Below, in pieces: positions 31,963 to 45,066 of a stretch of DNA of 64,000 bases (positions are counted from its first letter, which is position 1; each line of letters begins with the position of its first letter). The stretch spans positions 248,001 to 312,000 of the forward strand of contig JAHLKI010000004.1 in NCBI GenBank assembly GCA_025602905.1, in the 5' to 3' direction. Origin of the DNA: Phlyctochytrium arcticum. Taxonomy: Eukaryota > Chytridiomycota > Chytridiomycetes > Chytridiales > Chytridiaceae. The notes beneath the pieces were generated by a model. It saw only the letters and a program-made list of their open reading frames with translations, was not told the DNA's origin and did no database searches. The position numbers and the translations under genes were made by a program.

Positions 31963-34900
31963 ATGGCCATCCCTCCAGAGCCTGCAGATCCGAGTGAAAT
32001 CAAGGAAAATCTTTGCAAATCGCTGGACGCAATTCGAGCAGCTGGAACCTTTGCTGCTTTTCAAACCATACCTACTATTGCCCCAGTCTCTGTCCGCGAG
32101 GTCGGCATCGTCCCCTTTCCAATAACAGAAGGTTATGCCCGAAAGTTAATTGACAAAGCACGGCTGGCTCCTTTCGGAAAAGGTGCGGAGACCGTAGTGG
32201 ACACGTCGGTTCGCAACACCTGGGAGTTGGATACGTCTGAGCTCGCCTGCACCAACAACCAAGAATGGACCGAGATTGTCAATGCAGCAAGCATTTGGGT
32301 CGCTAAGGAACTCGGAATTTCCGGTGCCGTCAGAGTTGAACCGTACAAAATGTTGATTTATGAGAAAGGGGCAATGTTCAAACCCCACACCGAGTGAGCG
32401 TAGAGATGGAAAAGTTAATGCGTGGGAATCCGCTAACATTGATCATCGCTTTTAGCACAGAAAAAATTCCCGGCATGTTTGGAACTCTTGTGATTGCCCT
32501 CCCTTCGGAACACACTGGTGGCGATCTGATTGTAAAACACCGCGGCGAAGCCAAGGTCTTCCAAAGTTCAACTATCCAACCATGCATGCTATGTTGGTAT
32601 TCAGATGTGACCCACGAGGTCTTGCCTGTTACATCGGGCTATCGTTGGGTGCTGACATTCAATCTTGCCACGGCGGAGACCGCCCACGCCCCATCGGCCA
32701 ATCTCCCTGTAGGTTACTATGAGCTACATGAAGCTGTACGAAAATGGCTTGATTTTCGTAAGAGTGATGACTGGAACGGGGATCTGTACAGCCCGTATTA
32801 TTTTTTGAATCACTCGTACACAGAGGCAAGCATCGCGCTGAATACACTTAAAGGCGTTGATGGAGCTCGGATGCAGGCGTTTAAAAAGGCTTGCGAAGCA
32901 GAAAGCGTGTCCCTGTACTTTGGTATTATCGAAAAATCAGAATACGGCAATTGCGAAAATTGGGAGACCAGTGAAGACGATGACGACGACGGCAACGGCA
33001 ACGGTGACCGCGAATTCCGGCGCGGACGATGGCATTATTTCGACGATGTTATAGAAGAAGAGTACACAATCAAGAAAGTCGTAACCACCAGTGGACAATC
33101 GCTTCTAACAAATTTGGGTCTATCTTGGGACGAGATCAGTGAGAATAACCTTATTCAAAACTTCGAGGATCCATTTGATGGGGTGTGGTGTGGGGAGTTT
33201 GGTTATTCTGGTCTAACGGGCAATGAGGTTTGTAAATGATCCATTCAAAGCCTTTTTCAAGCGAACTAATTCAGTTTCTTGCGAAGGGAGTCACGGCGAC
33301 TCACTGGTACCGAGCAACGGTTCGTAGCTTACAATACATGCAAGTCAACAGGGTCGTCTCCACTCACACTTGAGTTTCCGGTATACAGGTCGCCATAATT
33401 GTTCCCACCGATAATGCGGATGCTTTCCTGGCAGCCGCCGGAATTTCGCGTTTTGAAGCGCCGGGGAATATGCGAAAAGCCCTGGAACAATGTGCTAATG
33501 ATGAAAGCAAAGATCACGCGTTGAAAATGGTCCACTGGCTCGCGAGGATACTCTGGTACCCGAACTATCATAGCAATTCGACTCTAGCGCTCCAAGTATT
33601 GGAAATGTCTTTGCGTTGTCGACAGTACCAGCTTTTCAACTGTATTATGTTGTGGTTCGACGGATACTTCGAAGTTGCCCCCCTTGCTCAATTGTTTTCT
33701 CTTGTCAAAAGAACTGTAGCTGAAGAGTCCTTTGACTTTACACGAATCAAGGACAGGTACGGATATGACTTGTTTTTGCGCCTCTTATTACGTACCCCAC
33801 TGACATCAAGAAAGGGTACTGAAATCGTGGATGAGATGTAAATGGGAAAGCCGGGCGGAGCTTATATTAGCGATTGCGCCTTTGCGAGAGCAGCAAGCAG
33901 AAATTCGTGCCTGGATTACCGATGATGTTTTCGAAGCGGTCATTAATGCCTGTGAAGCCGGAAAAGCTACGGAAGCAGACGGTACAGGTATCTTAACTCT
34001 AGTCATCCAATACATGGACATTGATTACTTCGAAGAAAAGTAGGAGACAATTTCGCCGAGTGACTGAATGGCGAGAGTTCAATAACCGCATATTCCATTT
34101 GTTAGAATTGCTCCGGTTATTCGAGGTAAATCTAACTGCACTCCATTTGCGCTGGCTGCACTGTTGGGCGTTATGCACTATGCCACAGCCGACGGTTTTG
34201 ACAAGGATAAAGGCGTCGAGCTTTGCAAGCCGTTGCTCAAGTGCGTTATTGAGGCTCTGGACGTCGCCAACCTCTGCAGCAATACTTTGGCACCGCCGCC
34301 AAAAGCCGTAAGCCATTTGAGACCGGCATCAACCATCTATGAGGAGCGAATAATTTCCACCACCGTTTTGGTGGACTGTTTCGTTCAGTGCCATCGCTTG
34401 CAATGGGATGACCTTTTCGCACTCCTTTGCAACAAAATCGCCGAAAGGGCCAATATCATACCTCCTGTTCAGCTACGTGATCTATGGATTCCATTTCTGC
34501 AAAGTGTGATTCCCGCTCTGGTCGCTTTGAAGGTTTCACTGGCAACTCAAAGGTGCGGGGACCTGGGCGTAGCCATTTTTGAGGCCTGGCTCAAATTATG
34601 TGTGGGCCAAGAGCCTAGTGGTCGGCCGCATTATCAGCAAAAGCCTGTTGGGTGCAAATGCGAGGACTGCAATCTCCTGGATGTGTTCCTCAAGGCTAAT
34701 CAACGAATCTGGCGCTTTAAAGCACTTAAGTGGCACCGGGAGCATCTAGAGGACCGCCTACTGCAGGCACGAGCAGATTGTTTGCTAGCCACTGACAGAC
34801 ATGGAAGTCCACAAACCCTTGTCGTTACAAAGGGTCTGGATAGAGGAACGCGGGCTAAGAATGCTTGGACCGAAAGGTTTAATGCTGCCTGCACGCTGAT

Positions 34901-35066
34901 CAGCAAATTTGATAAAAGACACTTGAATGAACTGCTTGGTGACGAGTATGACAGATTGGTGAACATGCGACATTTACGATACCCCTGTGCGCCGACTGAG
35001 CAAGCGCCGACTGAGAATCCGGCGGCTGATGATAGTCCGCGCGGTGTCAAGCGGAAGGAACTTTGA
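31963..35066 (+). CDS. 2OG-Fe(II) dioxygenase family protein, copy 3
   Basis: Intact third copy. Exons 31963..32393, 32456..33227, 33287..33319 (33 nt), 33389..33756, 33815..34039, 34106..35066; 929 aa. ATG 31963 aligns with the start of copy 2. The HxD iron site (His142/Asp144) is again assembled across a phase-2 intron. The distal His and Arg motifs (WYSDVTHEVLPVTSGYRW) are kept. A short acidic/Gly-Asn run lies near residue 315. The C-terminal GCKCEDCNLLDVFL motif and the basic tail KRKEL match the other copies. The fifth intron uses a donor (GTAGGA at 34040) one base away from that of copy 2. Likely a functional gene; localisation and substrate unknown. Confidence 0.85.
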
Positions 35067-35786
35067 TTGGTCCATAATGGTATGGTTCTGGACTTCTGTT
35101 TCAATTAGTGCAAAGCAGATAGAGTAGATAGATTCATAGCACACTGGTTCCGATTGAGTGCGGGTACTGCTTTGATCAGTATGTGGGATGAAACTAGGAT
35201 TCGATCGTCGTAGTCATGATTGTTTTCCTGGATTCAACTATCTTAGACGTCGTCTTGTAGTTGTGCAATTTGAAAACAAACTTGCGAACCTTTTAAGCCA
35301 ACATTGATTATCCTGACATGTGCGACGTGGGAAAAAAAGAATGTTTTTAAGTTTAGGACCGTCTGCCAAGTTTTGCAAAAGAAGTATGTATCGGGTAATC
35401 GCCGAACAGAAGCATATCCTTCATTTTAATTCCAGAGTTGAATGGAATTAAATAAGGCAGGGCGAAAGTAGGGAAAGAACTTCCTTCAAGGATTGGTGAT
35501 TCAGCTGGCTGCTGGCAGCACGTTGTTGGCATGGAAATCCAAATTAAACTTATCCACTGGGCTCACTGATGCACACACAAGCAGCACAAGCAGGATATCG
35601 AAATTTGTCAACGACGATAAAGCGACCCTTTTTACGTTTACAAGGAACAGCAAAAGCGGCAACCGTTTGAAAACTTCATAGGGAAGAGTACTGGTCAATT
35701 CCGTCCCGAAGATAGACGTAAGCCAAGCTCCAAATTTCTGGAGATCGAGACTCTGACCATTCGTGATATTAGGTTGTTGACGGCCA
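35067..35786. other. 3' flank of copy 3 and GCN1 promoter
   Basis: The first ~180 bp match the 3' flanks of copies 1 and 2. Beyond about 35270 the sequence is unique and AT-rich, with only short open frames (35493-35681) lacking features. It should contain the GCN1 promoter. Confidence 0.5.
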
Positions 35787-38700
35787 ATGGGAAAGCCTGC
35801 AATGGACAGCGATTCCGACTCGGAGTCTTCGGTCGCAAAGCATGGCGGTGCTCTGATGATGGACGATGATGAAGATCAGACCCCCTTGTCATTGGGCCCT
35901 ACAAGCGAAGAAATGGAGTTGGGATGGCCCGAGTTCATTGGGACGATCGTGTTTCCGGCCATCAGTGGATCTGCAACACGAAAGCGGGTGGAAGTCTTGC
36001 AAGCATTTTCCAAGAAGATCATGTCTGATGGTAAGTTAATGTGAAGTCATTTTCGTACCCAAGCCATTTGTTTATACTCACATCCCTGGCCTTCTTTCAG
36101 ACGACCATCTTGATAGTTACCTCCCATCTGTCATCCAAAATCTCTTATTTACTATTCCTCGTTACCTGGATTCCGCGTCACGCAAGGCGGTTTTGTCCGT
36201 TCTCCGCTCAATAGTTCAAAAGAGCAACGCATCCACTGAGGTGCACAATACACCACTTCTGAAGGGAACAACAAAACTTCTGGAACGGGAGCTGAAGGGA
36301 AACACAGGGACGTGGGCACCTGCAGTGCTTTACAACTATACTGCTTGGACTGCACAGTTGCTAAAGTTCCTTCTCAAAACGCCAGCAAGCAAAGATAAGA
36401 AAGGACCTAATGCTTTACCAGCAAACGTCTTGGATTCATACGTTTGGAAATCTCTCATCAGCTTGCATGCAAATTTACTTGATTCGATCGCCGTTTCGCA
36501 AGGTACCCACTATCGGAAGTTTTTGGCCAATGCCGTCGTTCGAACACAACGGGTTTTGTCTTCCGGCGGTGAAGCTGCTGTCGATGCAATCTTACAGACC
36601 CTTCTTACTGTGCCCGCCTCCGAGGGTAAGGATGGGTTGAGAGGGACTATCTTGATTGGCATCTGCATGGAATATGCTACCAACCGCAACTTTGACACTG
36701 TCCGCAAATCCTTTGATCCTAAGCTTATTACCTATTTCACGAAAGCAATCCTACCTTCACGGACAGAAATCCCGGTTGCTTACATTGACAGCCTGTCATC
36801 CTTCATTGCTCACACTTTCACTGAGGATGTCTTTACGAAGGAAATTTCAAGTGTTGCGGAACGACTTGTCTTGCGATCTCCAGAGGTCGTTTTGCGTGTT
36901 CTTGACCAGACTGTGCGGCATGTGCAATTTGACATGAGCACACTATTCCGTCAGAAATATGCCGAAATGCTCTTTACCCAGTTGAAATCGACGAATGAGG
37001 ATGTTCGACGAGATGCTGCCGCTTTCTTCGCAACTTTGTGTAGCAAATCCTCCAAGGCACCAGAAATGGTCAAGGTTTTCGAAATGGCACAGAAAGCCAT
37101 TGTTGCTAAAGGGCCCAGTGCGGAAAACCGACAGTCCTTCTATGTTGCCATCTCACATATTCCAACGTCTCCAGTCGTAGCTAAGAGCGTGGTCGCAACC
37201 GCGCCGCTATTGACAGCAAAAGAAACGAACGAAGCATCTCTCGCCGCTCTTGCGCAAGCGCTAGTACCCCATGTCACTGAGTTCCTGGCCAGCAAGGAGT
37301 TCGAATCAAAGGCGCTGTCGGATCTTATCTCCTTTTTCATTTCGGGCATTTCGGATGTAAAATCGGGGGTTCGGCGCGCAATTCTATCACTTTTGGTTGA
37401 TGCTTCAACCGAAAAGACGTTTGCTACATTGTTGAGCACTGAATCTGCCACTTGCCAGAAGCTAGTCGATGTCATTGTCAAAGCGATCAAGAATGTACAG
37501 GCTGCAGGTGTAGCTTTGGTTGATCCCAAAAAAGAGACTCCTGCCTTGGTTGAGGCATATCTTGGAATGGAATGGATACAGCAGGCTCTTTTGTGGGAAC
37601 AGCAAAATAACTCACAGCTGGTCACCAATGCCGTAAGTAAAGCGGACTTGATGTCCAGCACGCTGTCTTCAACCGCAAAGAACACATCCTTCCTTCTGAA
37701 CGACAAGTTCTATTCCAAGCTGTTGCCTACTTCGGAGGAACAACTGCGATTTGCGACTGTGGTATTCAACATTGTGCGCTACGATATGTGGTATGATGTT
37801 GCCGCTGGTTCACAAGCAACCAGTCAGCAGCTTTTGGCCAACGCCCTTAGCTGGGGCTTGATTCAAGCACCCTTTTCGACTGCTCGACGCAATCTTTTCG
37901 AGCGTCTGTCTTCAGTAGTCGCTTCGGAAGATCGTAAGCTTACTCGCAGGACCGTGGAGCTGGTTCGCCTCGGCGTCGGGCAGTTGTACGTCGACAGTGG
38001 TGCCAACGCCCGTGATCCAAATGGCTGGATTGAGAAGTTGTCACAAAGTTCAGACAAGTTTGGCCAGCGAGTGTTTGGTGCTCTTTGCGCAGTTTTGCCC
38101 AAGGGCTCAGATGGGGAGAGCACAGTCCAATCAGATGAGACTGGGAAATATCTGATGGACCTGGCGGTTCTTGCGTGCCACCCATCTGTAGAGGAAATCA
38201 TGGGTAACGACGCTTGGATCCGCTTGTGCTTCCGAGCCGGCACAGGCCCGCACATTGTTTCTGATCATGGAGCTGAGTATGTAGCTAAGCTCATAGGAAC
38301 GAGTCCTACGCAGCACGTCAGCGAAGGCGGTCTCGACTCCACCAAACTACCTGAAGCCATAGTTTGCGCAACCCTCAACGCGCTGATTTTGTTCACAGAA
38401 GTGGAAACTGACGCAGTCACGCAGACTGCGCTGCCCTGGGCCATAAAAAATCTGAACAGTCTCGAGGCTCGTCAACTATCAGTTACCGATGTCGCAATTT
38501 GGGCTACTCCCGAGGGCACGTTGTACAACGATCCAACTGTCAAGAAGGGCGCAGGCCGTGTAGATGATCGGCCGAAGACGGCGGAAGAGAAATGGGAGCG
38601 AGATCTGAAGAATGAGCTCCAGAAGAAGGGCAAACTCGCTGGTGCGGGATCCAAGAACGAAAAACTGAGTAAGGCTGATCGCGAGCTCCAGCAGCAACAA

Positions 38701-41700
38701 CTCGAGAAAGAAAACTCTATCAGAAAATCAGTATCAGACGTTCGCCAGACTGTATTCCAAGCACTCGCCGTCATTGACGCCGTCATTCAAGGTGTAACGC
38801 GCAGTGTCGGAGACAACGCTCGCGAATCTTTTGAAGAATGGGTGGACCCGCTTGTTGAAGCCTTCGTGGATGGAATCCTTGCCCGGGAGCTTTTCGTATA
38901 TGGACCTGGTCGGAGTGGGGAACTCGGGCCGGTTTTGGCAGGCCGTAAAGCGGTAGACACTTTCGTACAACTCGGGCACGCCTTGGGGCATGAGCTCGAA
39001 CATATCATGCATCCCCCACTACTTGCAATAACTACACTGCGTTTGTTGGGCATCAAAGAAGATCCTGAGCTTGGGGTAAGCAATCAGTTCTCGAAAGTTT
39101 CTGTTGCAGAAGCAGCTGGCAGTGTCATAAGCAACATTCAAGAACACCACACTGGTGCCCATTCACTCAGCGCCGCTGCGTTTGCCTATGTTTTCCCACT
39201 TATCCGCGCCATTGTGCTTCGCGAGGGTCGAGTCCATACATTGAAGGACCGCCTGATTACGGATTTGAGTATCGAGGTCGCCGACATACTTCTAGCACAC
39301 TGTGGTCTAGGCTCCTCGCCCCTTGTTCCTCGAAAAATGATGTTAAAATGCTTGCTGGAGTTGCTGGAGCGGTACCCACGACTACGTGTTGCCGGGCGAG
39401 AGGGCTTGCTGATGCTCGCGTTCTCTGTTGCTGCCGGTCATGACGAAGACGACGATTTTGAGCGTGACAGTGACGAGCTTAAAAACGAGAAAGACACTCA
39501 AGATGTTGTTCAAGAACTTCTTAATGGCTTATCTAGTCCAGAAGAAGCAGTACGTGAGGGTTGCCTGGCAGCTCTTACACACTTGCAAATTCCGCCCGCT
39601 TGCGCCCGGGACTTTGACGCTCGTGTTTGGATTGCTCGGTCTGACCCGGTCGAGAAGATACGCGATCAAGCAGATGCTTTGTGGGAACTGTGCAATGGCG
39701 AGAAGTCCATCACTGAATCTGAAGTGGAGAACATAACGCGACTGGTTGCGCACAAGGTTGAAGCTGTTAGAACAAGTGCCGGCAGAGCTCTTTGCCAAGC
39801 CCTGAAGGTGCACCCTAGTCTTGTGAATTCGACACTGGATCATCTTTACTCTACATTCCTTACGAAGGCAGCAGTGCCTGAACCAGAGTACGACGGTTTT
39901 GGTATGATAATACCAGAATCATTGACCAAGCCTGACGAATGGGAAGCGCGCGCCGGTGTCGTTTACGCCCTCGAGGCTTGCGTGCCAGTCATCACCGAGC
40001 TACACGCGATGGAGACATTATTCAAATTTCTGGTGGATAAAGAAGCACTGGGAGATCGTGACGAGCGTGTCCAACGCCTTGCACTGGACGCCGGGTTGGC
40101 TGCCGCGAATGCTGGTGGCAAGGAGTTTGTCCGCCAATTGCTAGATGTGATCCATACATATCTCTCACAACCTGCAAAACCTTCGACTGCGCACGATCGC
40201 ATTCGCGAGTCTTGCGTCATCCTGCTTGGAACACTCGCCCGACATTTGGAATCGACCGATCCGATGATTCCCGAGGTCATCGCCAAACTGATTGATACTT
40301 TGAAAACGCCGTCTGAAACTGTGCAAATGGCTGTTTCTGAGTGTCTCCCTGCATTAATTAAAGTCAACAAAGCAGGTGCACAGTCTTTGGTGGAGAAGCT
40401 GCTGCATCAGCTGTACTCAGCACCGAAGTACGGAGAACGGCGCGGTGCAGCCTATGGTTTGGCTGGCGTGGTGAAAGGCTGCGGTATCGCCGCACTCAAG
40501 GACTTCCAGATTATGTCAAGTCTGAAAGAGGCGGTAGAAGATAAGAAGCGGAGTGAGAAACGCGAAGGGGCATTGTTTGCATTCGAAACGCTCTCCATGA
40601 CATTGGGCCGACTATTTGAGCCTTACGTTATTCAGATTCTTCCGTATCTGCTGGTTTGCTATGGCGATAGCAATAAACAGGTCCGTGAGGCAACTGAGGA
40701 TACCTGTCGCGTGATCATGTCAAAGTTGTCTGCCCACTGTGTGAAGCTTGTTTTGCCCAGTTTGCTCAACGGGTTAGAGGACAAGAATTGGCGTGCAAAA
40801 ACCGGAAGTATCGATGTCCTGGCCAGCATGGCGTACTTGGCACCTAAGCAGCTCTCGGTCAGTTTGCCAACAGTCATCCCGAGTTTGGTTGATGTATTAG
40901 GCGATACTCACGCAAAAGTACACGAGTCTGCCAAGCAAGCGCTCAATACCTTCGGTGGGGTCATCAAGAATCCCGAGATTCAGGCCTTGGTACCCATGTT
41001 GATTGCAGCTCTTGTGGATCCCAACGGCAAGACGTTACCAGCATTGAAAGCGCTTCTTGATACATCATTCGTTCATTATATTGATGCCCCATCGCTGGCG
41101 CTGCTAGTACCCATTTTGCACCGTGGATTGAAGGAACGTAGCACTGACATCAAAAAAAGGGCGGCTCAAATTATGGGCAACATGGCTACTCTCACCGATC
41201 CGAAGGACCTGACACCATACCTCCCAACCTTGATGCCTGGTCTTAAGGAAGTACTGGTGGACCCTGTTCCTGAAGCTCGTGCTACATCCGCCAAGGCTTT
41301 CGGAAATATGGTTTCCAAACTGGGTGAAGGCAGTTTCCCGGGCCTAATCGCCGAGCTTTTCGACAAGTTGAAAGCAGACAACAGTGGGGTGGACAGAAGC
41401 GGTGCCGCGCAAGGTTTAGCTGAAATCATAGCTGGGCTTGGCATACAGCGGTTGGAAGATTTGCTACCGGAAATCATTGCCAACGCGAATAGCACCCGAA
41501 CATATATCCGTGAAGGTTTCATGACCCTTCTCATCTACTTACCTGCCACATACGGCGAAAAGTTCCAGCCATACTTGGGCTCCATCATCCCGCTGATTTT
41601 ACGCGGTTTAGCTGACGAAAGCGAAACTGTTCGAGACGCCTCAATGAAGGTTGGACAGGTCATCGTCCGCAGCTACGCCACCACTGCTATCGATCTATTA

Positions 41701-43452
41701 CTGCCAGAGCTCGAAACTGGGTTGTTTGACGAGAGTTGGAGAATTCGGCAAAGCTCTATTCAGCTCATGGGTGACTTACTGTATCGCATTGCTGGCGTGT
41801 CTGGCAAGGTTGATATGGACATTCCAGACGATGAGGGCTTGGGCTCAGAGCACGGACGACAAGCACTGATCAATGCCCTTGGAAAAGACCGATTCAACCG
41901 TGTCTTGGCCAGTCTGTACGTCGCTCGTGGAGATAATAGTGCTGTTGTCCGCCAGGCATCTATGCACGTGTGGAAATCTATCGTCGCCAATACCCCTCGT
42001 ACTCTGAAGGAGATCATGCCTATACTGATGGAGATTTTGGTCGGCAGTTTGGCCAGTGAAAATGATGAGAAGCGTGGATGCGCCGCTCGTTGTTTGGCAG
42101 ACTTGGTCCGTAAGCTGGGCGACCGAATCCTGCAAGATTTGCTTCCTATTTTGGAGAACGGCTTAGAAAGCGAGCGTGTGGAGATTCGACAGGGAGTGTG
42201 TGTGGCCATGTCGGAGATCATGACATCTGCAGGCAAAGCGCAGATCATGGAATTTGTAGAACAGTGCGTTAGCCCAATCAAAACTGCCTTAATTGACCCG
42301 GAGCCTTCCGTACGAGAAGCGGCTGCTGCAGCCTTTGACATGTTACATCAGCACATGGGACGGCAAGCAATTGACGAAATCCTACCAAGTCTACTCAACA
42401 TGTTAAAGTCGGGGGCTACTGCCACCAGTCAAACCACCTTCGCACTGGAAGCATTGAAAGAAATTATGGCAGTGCGGAGCAGCGTGGTGTTCCCCGTTCT
42501 CATTCCCACTCTTACTACTCAGCCTATATCGGCTTTCAACGCTCATGCCCTCGCTGTTCTTATCAAAGTAGCTGGACCTGCCTTGAACAAGCGACTTGAT
42601 ACGCTTCTTCCTGCCCTGATGGAAGCCGTTGAGGAGGAAAATGAAGCCGATGCAGAAGTGCGCGAGACTATCAAAGTCTTGCTCGAAAATGTGGAAGGCG
42701 AAGAAGGTGTTAGTCAGCTCTCTGCGCTTCTTGCCGAGGCGGTTCGCGACTCGTCCAGTGCGAGGAAACGCGTCGGATGCGAGTCCTTGAAGATCTTCTG
42801 CGACAACACTGAAGAGACGCTGGAGACTGATGATGTGGAAGATTGGATTGAATTGTTGATTGGAATGATGCGAGGGGGTGAGGAGGGCGAGAACAAGGAT
42901 GTTGTCAAGTCTGCTTGGGCTGCCCTAGATGCCATTGTAAAGCGCGTTAACAAAGAAGATCTTGAGGGCTTGGTCAAAACCGTGCGACGGGCTATTATGG
43001 ATGCAGAGGAAGGTCTTGGAGAAAATGAATACTTGGAAGGCTTCTGCTTGCCAAAGGGTGTCTCCCCCATTCTGACCATTCTTCTGCAAGGTCTCATGTA
43101 CGGTTCCGCCGATAACCGCGAGCAGTCGGCCCTTGGTCTTGGAGATATCGTTAGGCGAACCTCCCCGGACGCTCTCAAGCCGTATGTCACTCAAATTACC
43201 GGCCCGCTTATTCGTGTGATTGGAGATCGTTTCCCGTCTGGCGTTAAGGGCGCAATCCTAATGTCGCTGGCATTACTCCTGCAGAATGTACCTGCCATGC
43301 TCAAGCCATTCCTTCCCCAGCTGCAACGTACGTTTGACAAATGTTTAGCCGAGCCTGGAAGTGGCATGGTACGCGATCGTGCTGCTCGTTGTCTGTCATT
43401 ACTGAACGACCTTCGGACGCGTTTGGATTTGGCGAAGAAAAGTGCAACGTGA
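35787..43452 (+). CDS. GCN1: GCN1, activator of the eIF2-alpha kinase GCN2
   Basis: Ribosome-associated HEAT-repeat scaffold that senses stalled or colliding ribosomes and passes the amino-acid-starvation signal to Gcn2. Two exons: 35787..36030 and 36101..43452, joined in phase 1; 2531 aa, close to the usual ~2,600. The start is the first ATG in frame; a second at 35802 is also possible. HEAT repeats run throughout. The central eEF3-like region is clear near residue 1640 (DKNWRAKTGSIDVLASMAYL, APKQLS), followed by VIPSLVDVLGDTHAKVHESA. Nearby sit a charged linker (AEEKWERDLKNELQKKGK, ~residue 920) and the C-terminal region that in yeast binds the Gcn2 RWD domain. A 7.35-kb exon stands out in this intron-rich window. 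Confidence 0.95.
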
Positions 43453-44122
43453 TGATCTACTGCAGAACACTATGACCATGTTTCCCCATCCCCTATCTAG
43501 TACCATGCCCCATTATATGATTTAAGATTGATCCACCGTTGTATTTATTGCTAAATTTCGAGCTTTGATAATTTGATGTCCCAATCAAAAAGGACATTTC
43601 TAACCCTCATATCGAGTATGTTCTTGCTTGAATCATGTTGCTTGAATATATCATACATGCTCGCTTCATCTATTTGTCGGCACTCATGGAGCCGGCGATG
43701 AATCTTCCGATATTCCGACAGGTCAACGATGAATTAAGCCAAGCCGTGCTCATTGGTACGAATGAGACGGCAGAGAGCGACGCGTATTTGCCGCGCCTAC
43801 GCGTCCTACGCGCTCGACAAAGCTTTCAATGTTCACAATCAACTGCGGAAAGTGCACCGTACAGGCCGCATTGAATTTCATTTCTTTGACAAAGCTTTGG
43901 CCGGCGCAAATGCTGACATCCTCCGATTTTGTTTCAGTGAAGTTTTCGTCCACTATGTGTTTTTCCTGAAAGTCGAAGTATGTAAGTTGAGCCCAACTCC
44001 CTCGTCCGCAGGGCAGATTTGCTCGTAGATCATACACCACAAGGCTCAAAGTGCCTTCACTGCTGTACGATAGAACAAGACCACCAGTAGAGTAGATCAA
44101 GATAGAGTACAGATTTCACAAG
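43453..44122. other. Intergenic, doubtful open frames
   Basis: A minus-strand frame 43750-44100 (116 codons) and plus-strand frames overlapping it have somewhat protein-like composition, but no recognised family, no promoter and no splice continuity. I cannot support a gene here. Confidence 0.4.
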
Positions 44123-44956
44123 ATGTCCGCACCCAGTAGTACCTTTTGGGCACAATCACTCAGATCTCTCGGAGGCAGGCGAAAGAACTCGAAAACTAAG
44201 GGAGGAAAGAACCAAAGTCATCACCCGACCGAAGCGCCCCCCATACCATCTGGCATCATTTCACATCAACTGCCTACCAATAGCAATAGCAACGCAGAGA
44301 TCCTCTCACCCTCCGTCTTGTCTCGCGCTCCTCTGCGAGACCAATCCCTATACAAGAAATCTGAGCACTCCCCGGAAAACACTCGTGACATCTTGCCCAT
44401 TATTGACACATCCAAAAACCATAACTTTGTGCGCTCAGCTTCAAGACTCTCAAGGCGACCTTCTGGACCTCGACAGGCTTCATGGCCCAAATCGGCAACG
44501 TATAAACCAGTTCGGTCGCCTCGTCCGCTGCCGCCTATCCCGGATCAGATCGGGGAGTCCCTACAAATAGCAGATGCCAGTGCATTCGGTAAAGCGGCCC
44601 GCCGTGTTCAATGGAGCACCCCGAACCACCCAGATGAATCTTCAGTGACCCCTGCTGCATCTACCTCACACTACATGGGACCCAGAAAAGATGACGCGCA
44701 GCACTCTCCGTCGGAAGATTTTGTCTCGTACGGCTCCATCATTCTCAAATACAACGAGCCGTCAATATCTGTACAGCACAGCGTAGTCACATCGAACGAA
44801 AGCTCGACCAGTAGACGGAGTCTAGATAGTGTATATAGCGAATTCTCCGATGATTCGTTGACGCCTGAAGTATCGTTTTGGGGACGCGGAGCGCCGCAAA
44901 CGAAGAAGACTGCAATCAACCCCCATGATTCCGGGGTGGAATTTGATGCTATCTGA
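44123..44956 (+). CDS. Ser/Pro-rich hypothetical protein
   Basis: Single open frame with a natural ATG, 277 aa, no intron. The N-terminus has a basic patch (GGRRKNSKTKGGKN) that could direct it to the nucleus or membrane. The rest is rich in Ser, Pro, Arg and Thr with repeated RSASRLSRRPS-type phosphosite motifs and a Pro-rich PRPLPPIP segment that could bind SH3 domains. The C-terminus is Ser/Asp-rich. No domain recognised; probably a disordered signalling or cytoskeletal adaptor. Frame length and codon regularity support a real gene. Confidence 0.55.
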   Translation: MSAPSSTFWAQSLRSLGGRRKNSKTKGGKNQSHHPTEAPPIPSGIISHQLPTNSNSNAEILSPSVLSRAPLRDQSLYKKSEHSPENTRDILPIIDTSKNHNFVRSASRLSRRPSGPRQASWPKSATYKPVRSPRPLPPIPDQIGESLQIADASAFGKAARRVQWSTPNHPDESSVTPAASTSHYMGPRKDDAQHSPSEDFVSYGSIILKYNEPSISVQHSVVTSNESSTSRRSLDSVYSEFSDDSLTPEVSFWGRGAPQTKKTAINPHDSGVEFDAI

Positions 44957-45066
44957 CAGGAATATCATTACACAAATTCAATACGAAGGATGTCTACTAT
45001 GTCTAAATCCGTAGGCTAGAAGGATTGGTACATAGGTTCAGTAAATATTGTACATAGTGGTCTAGA

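Noticed and set aside
41166..42341. Long antisense frames within GCN1
   Set aside because: Shadows of GCN1; no start context or domain.
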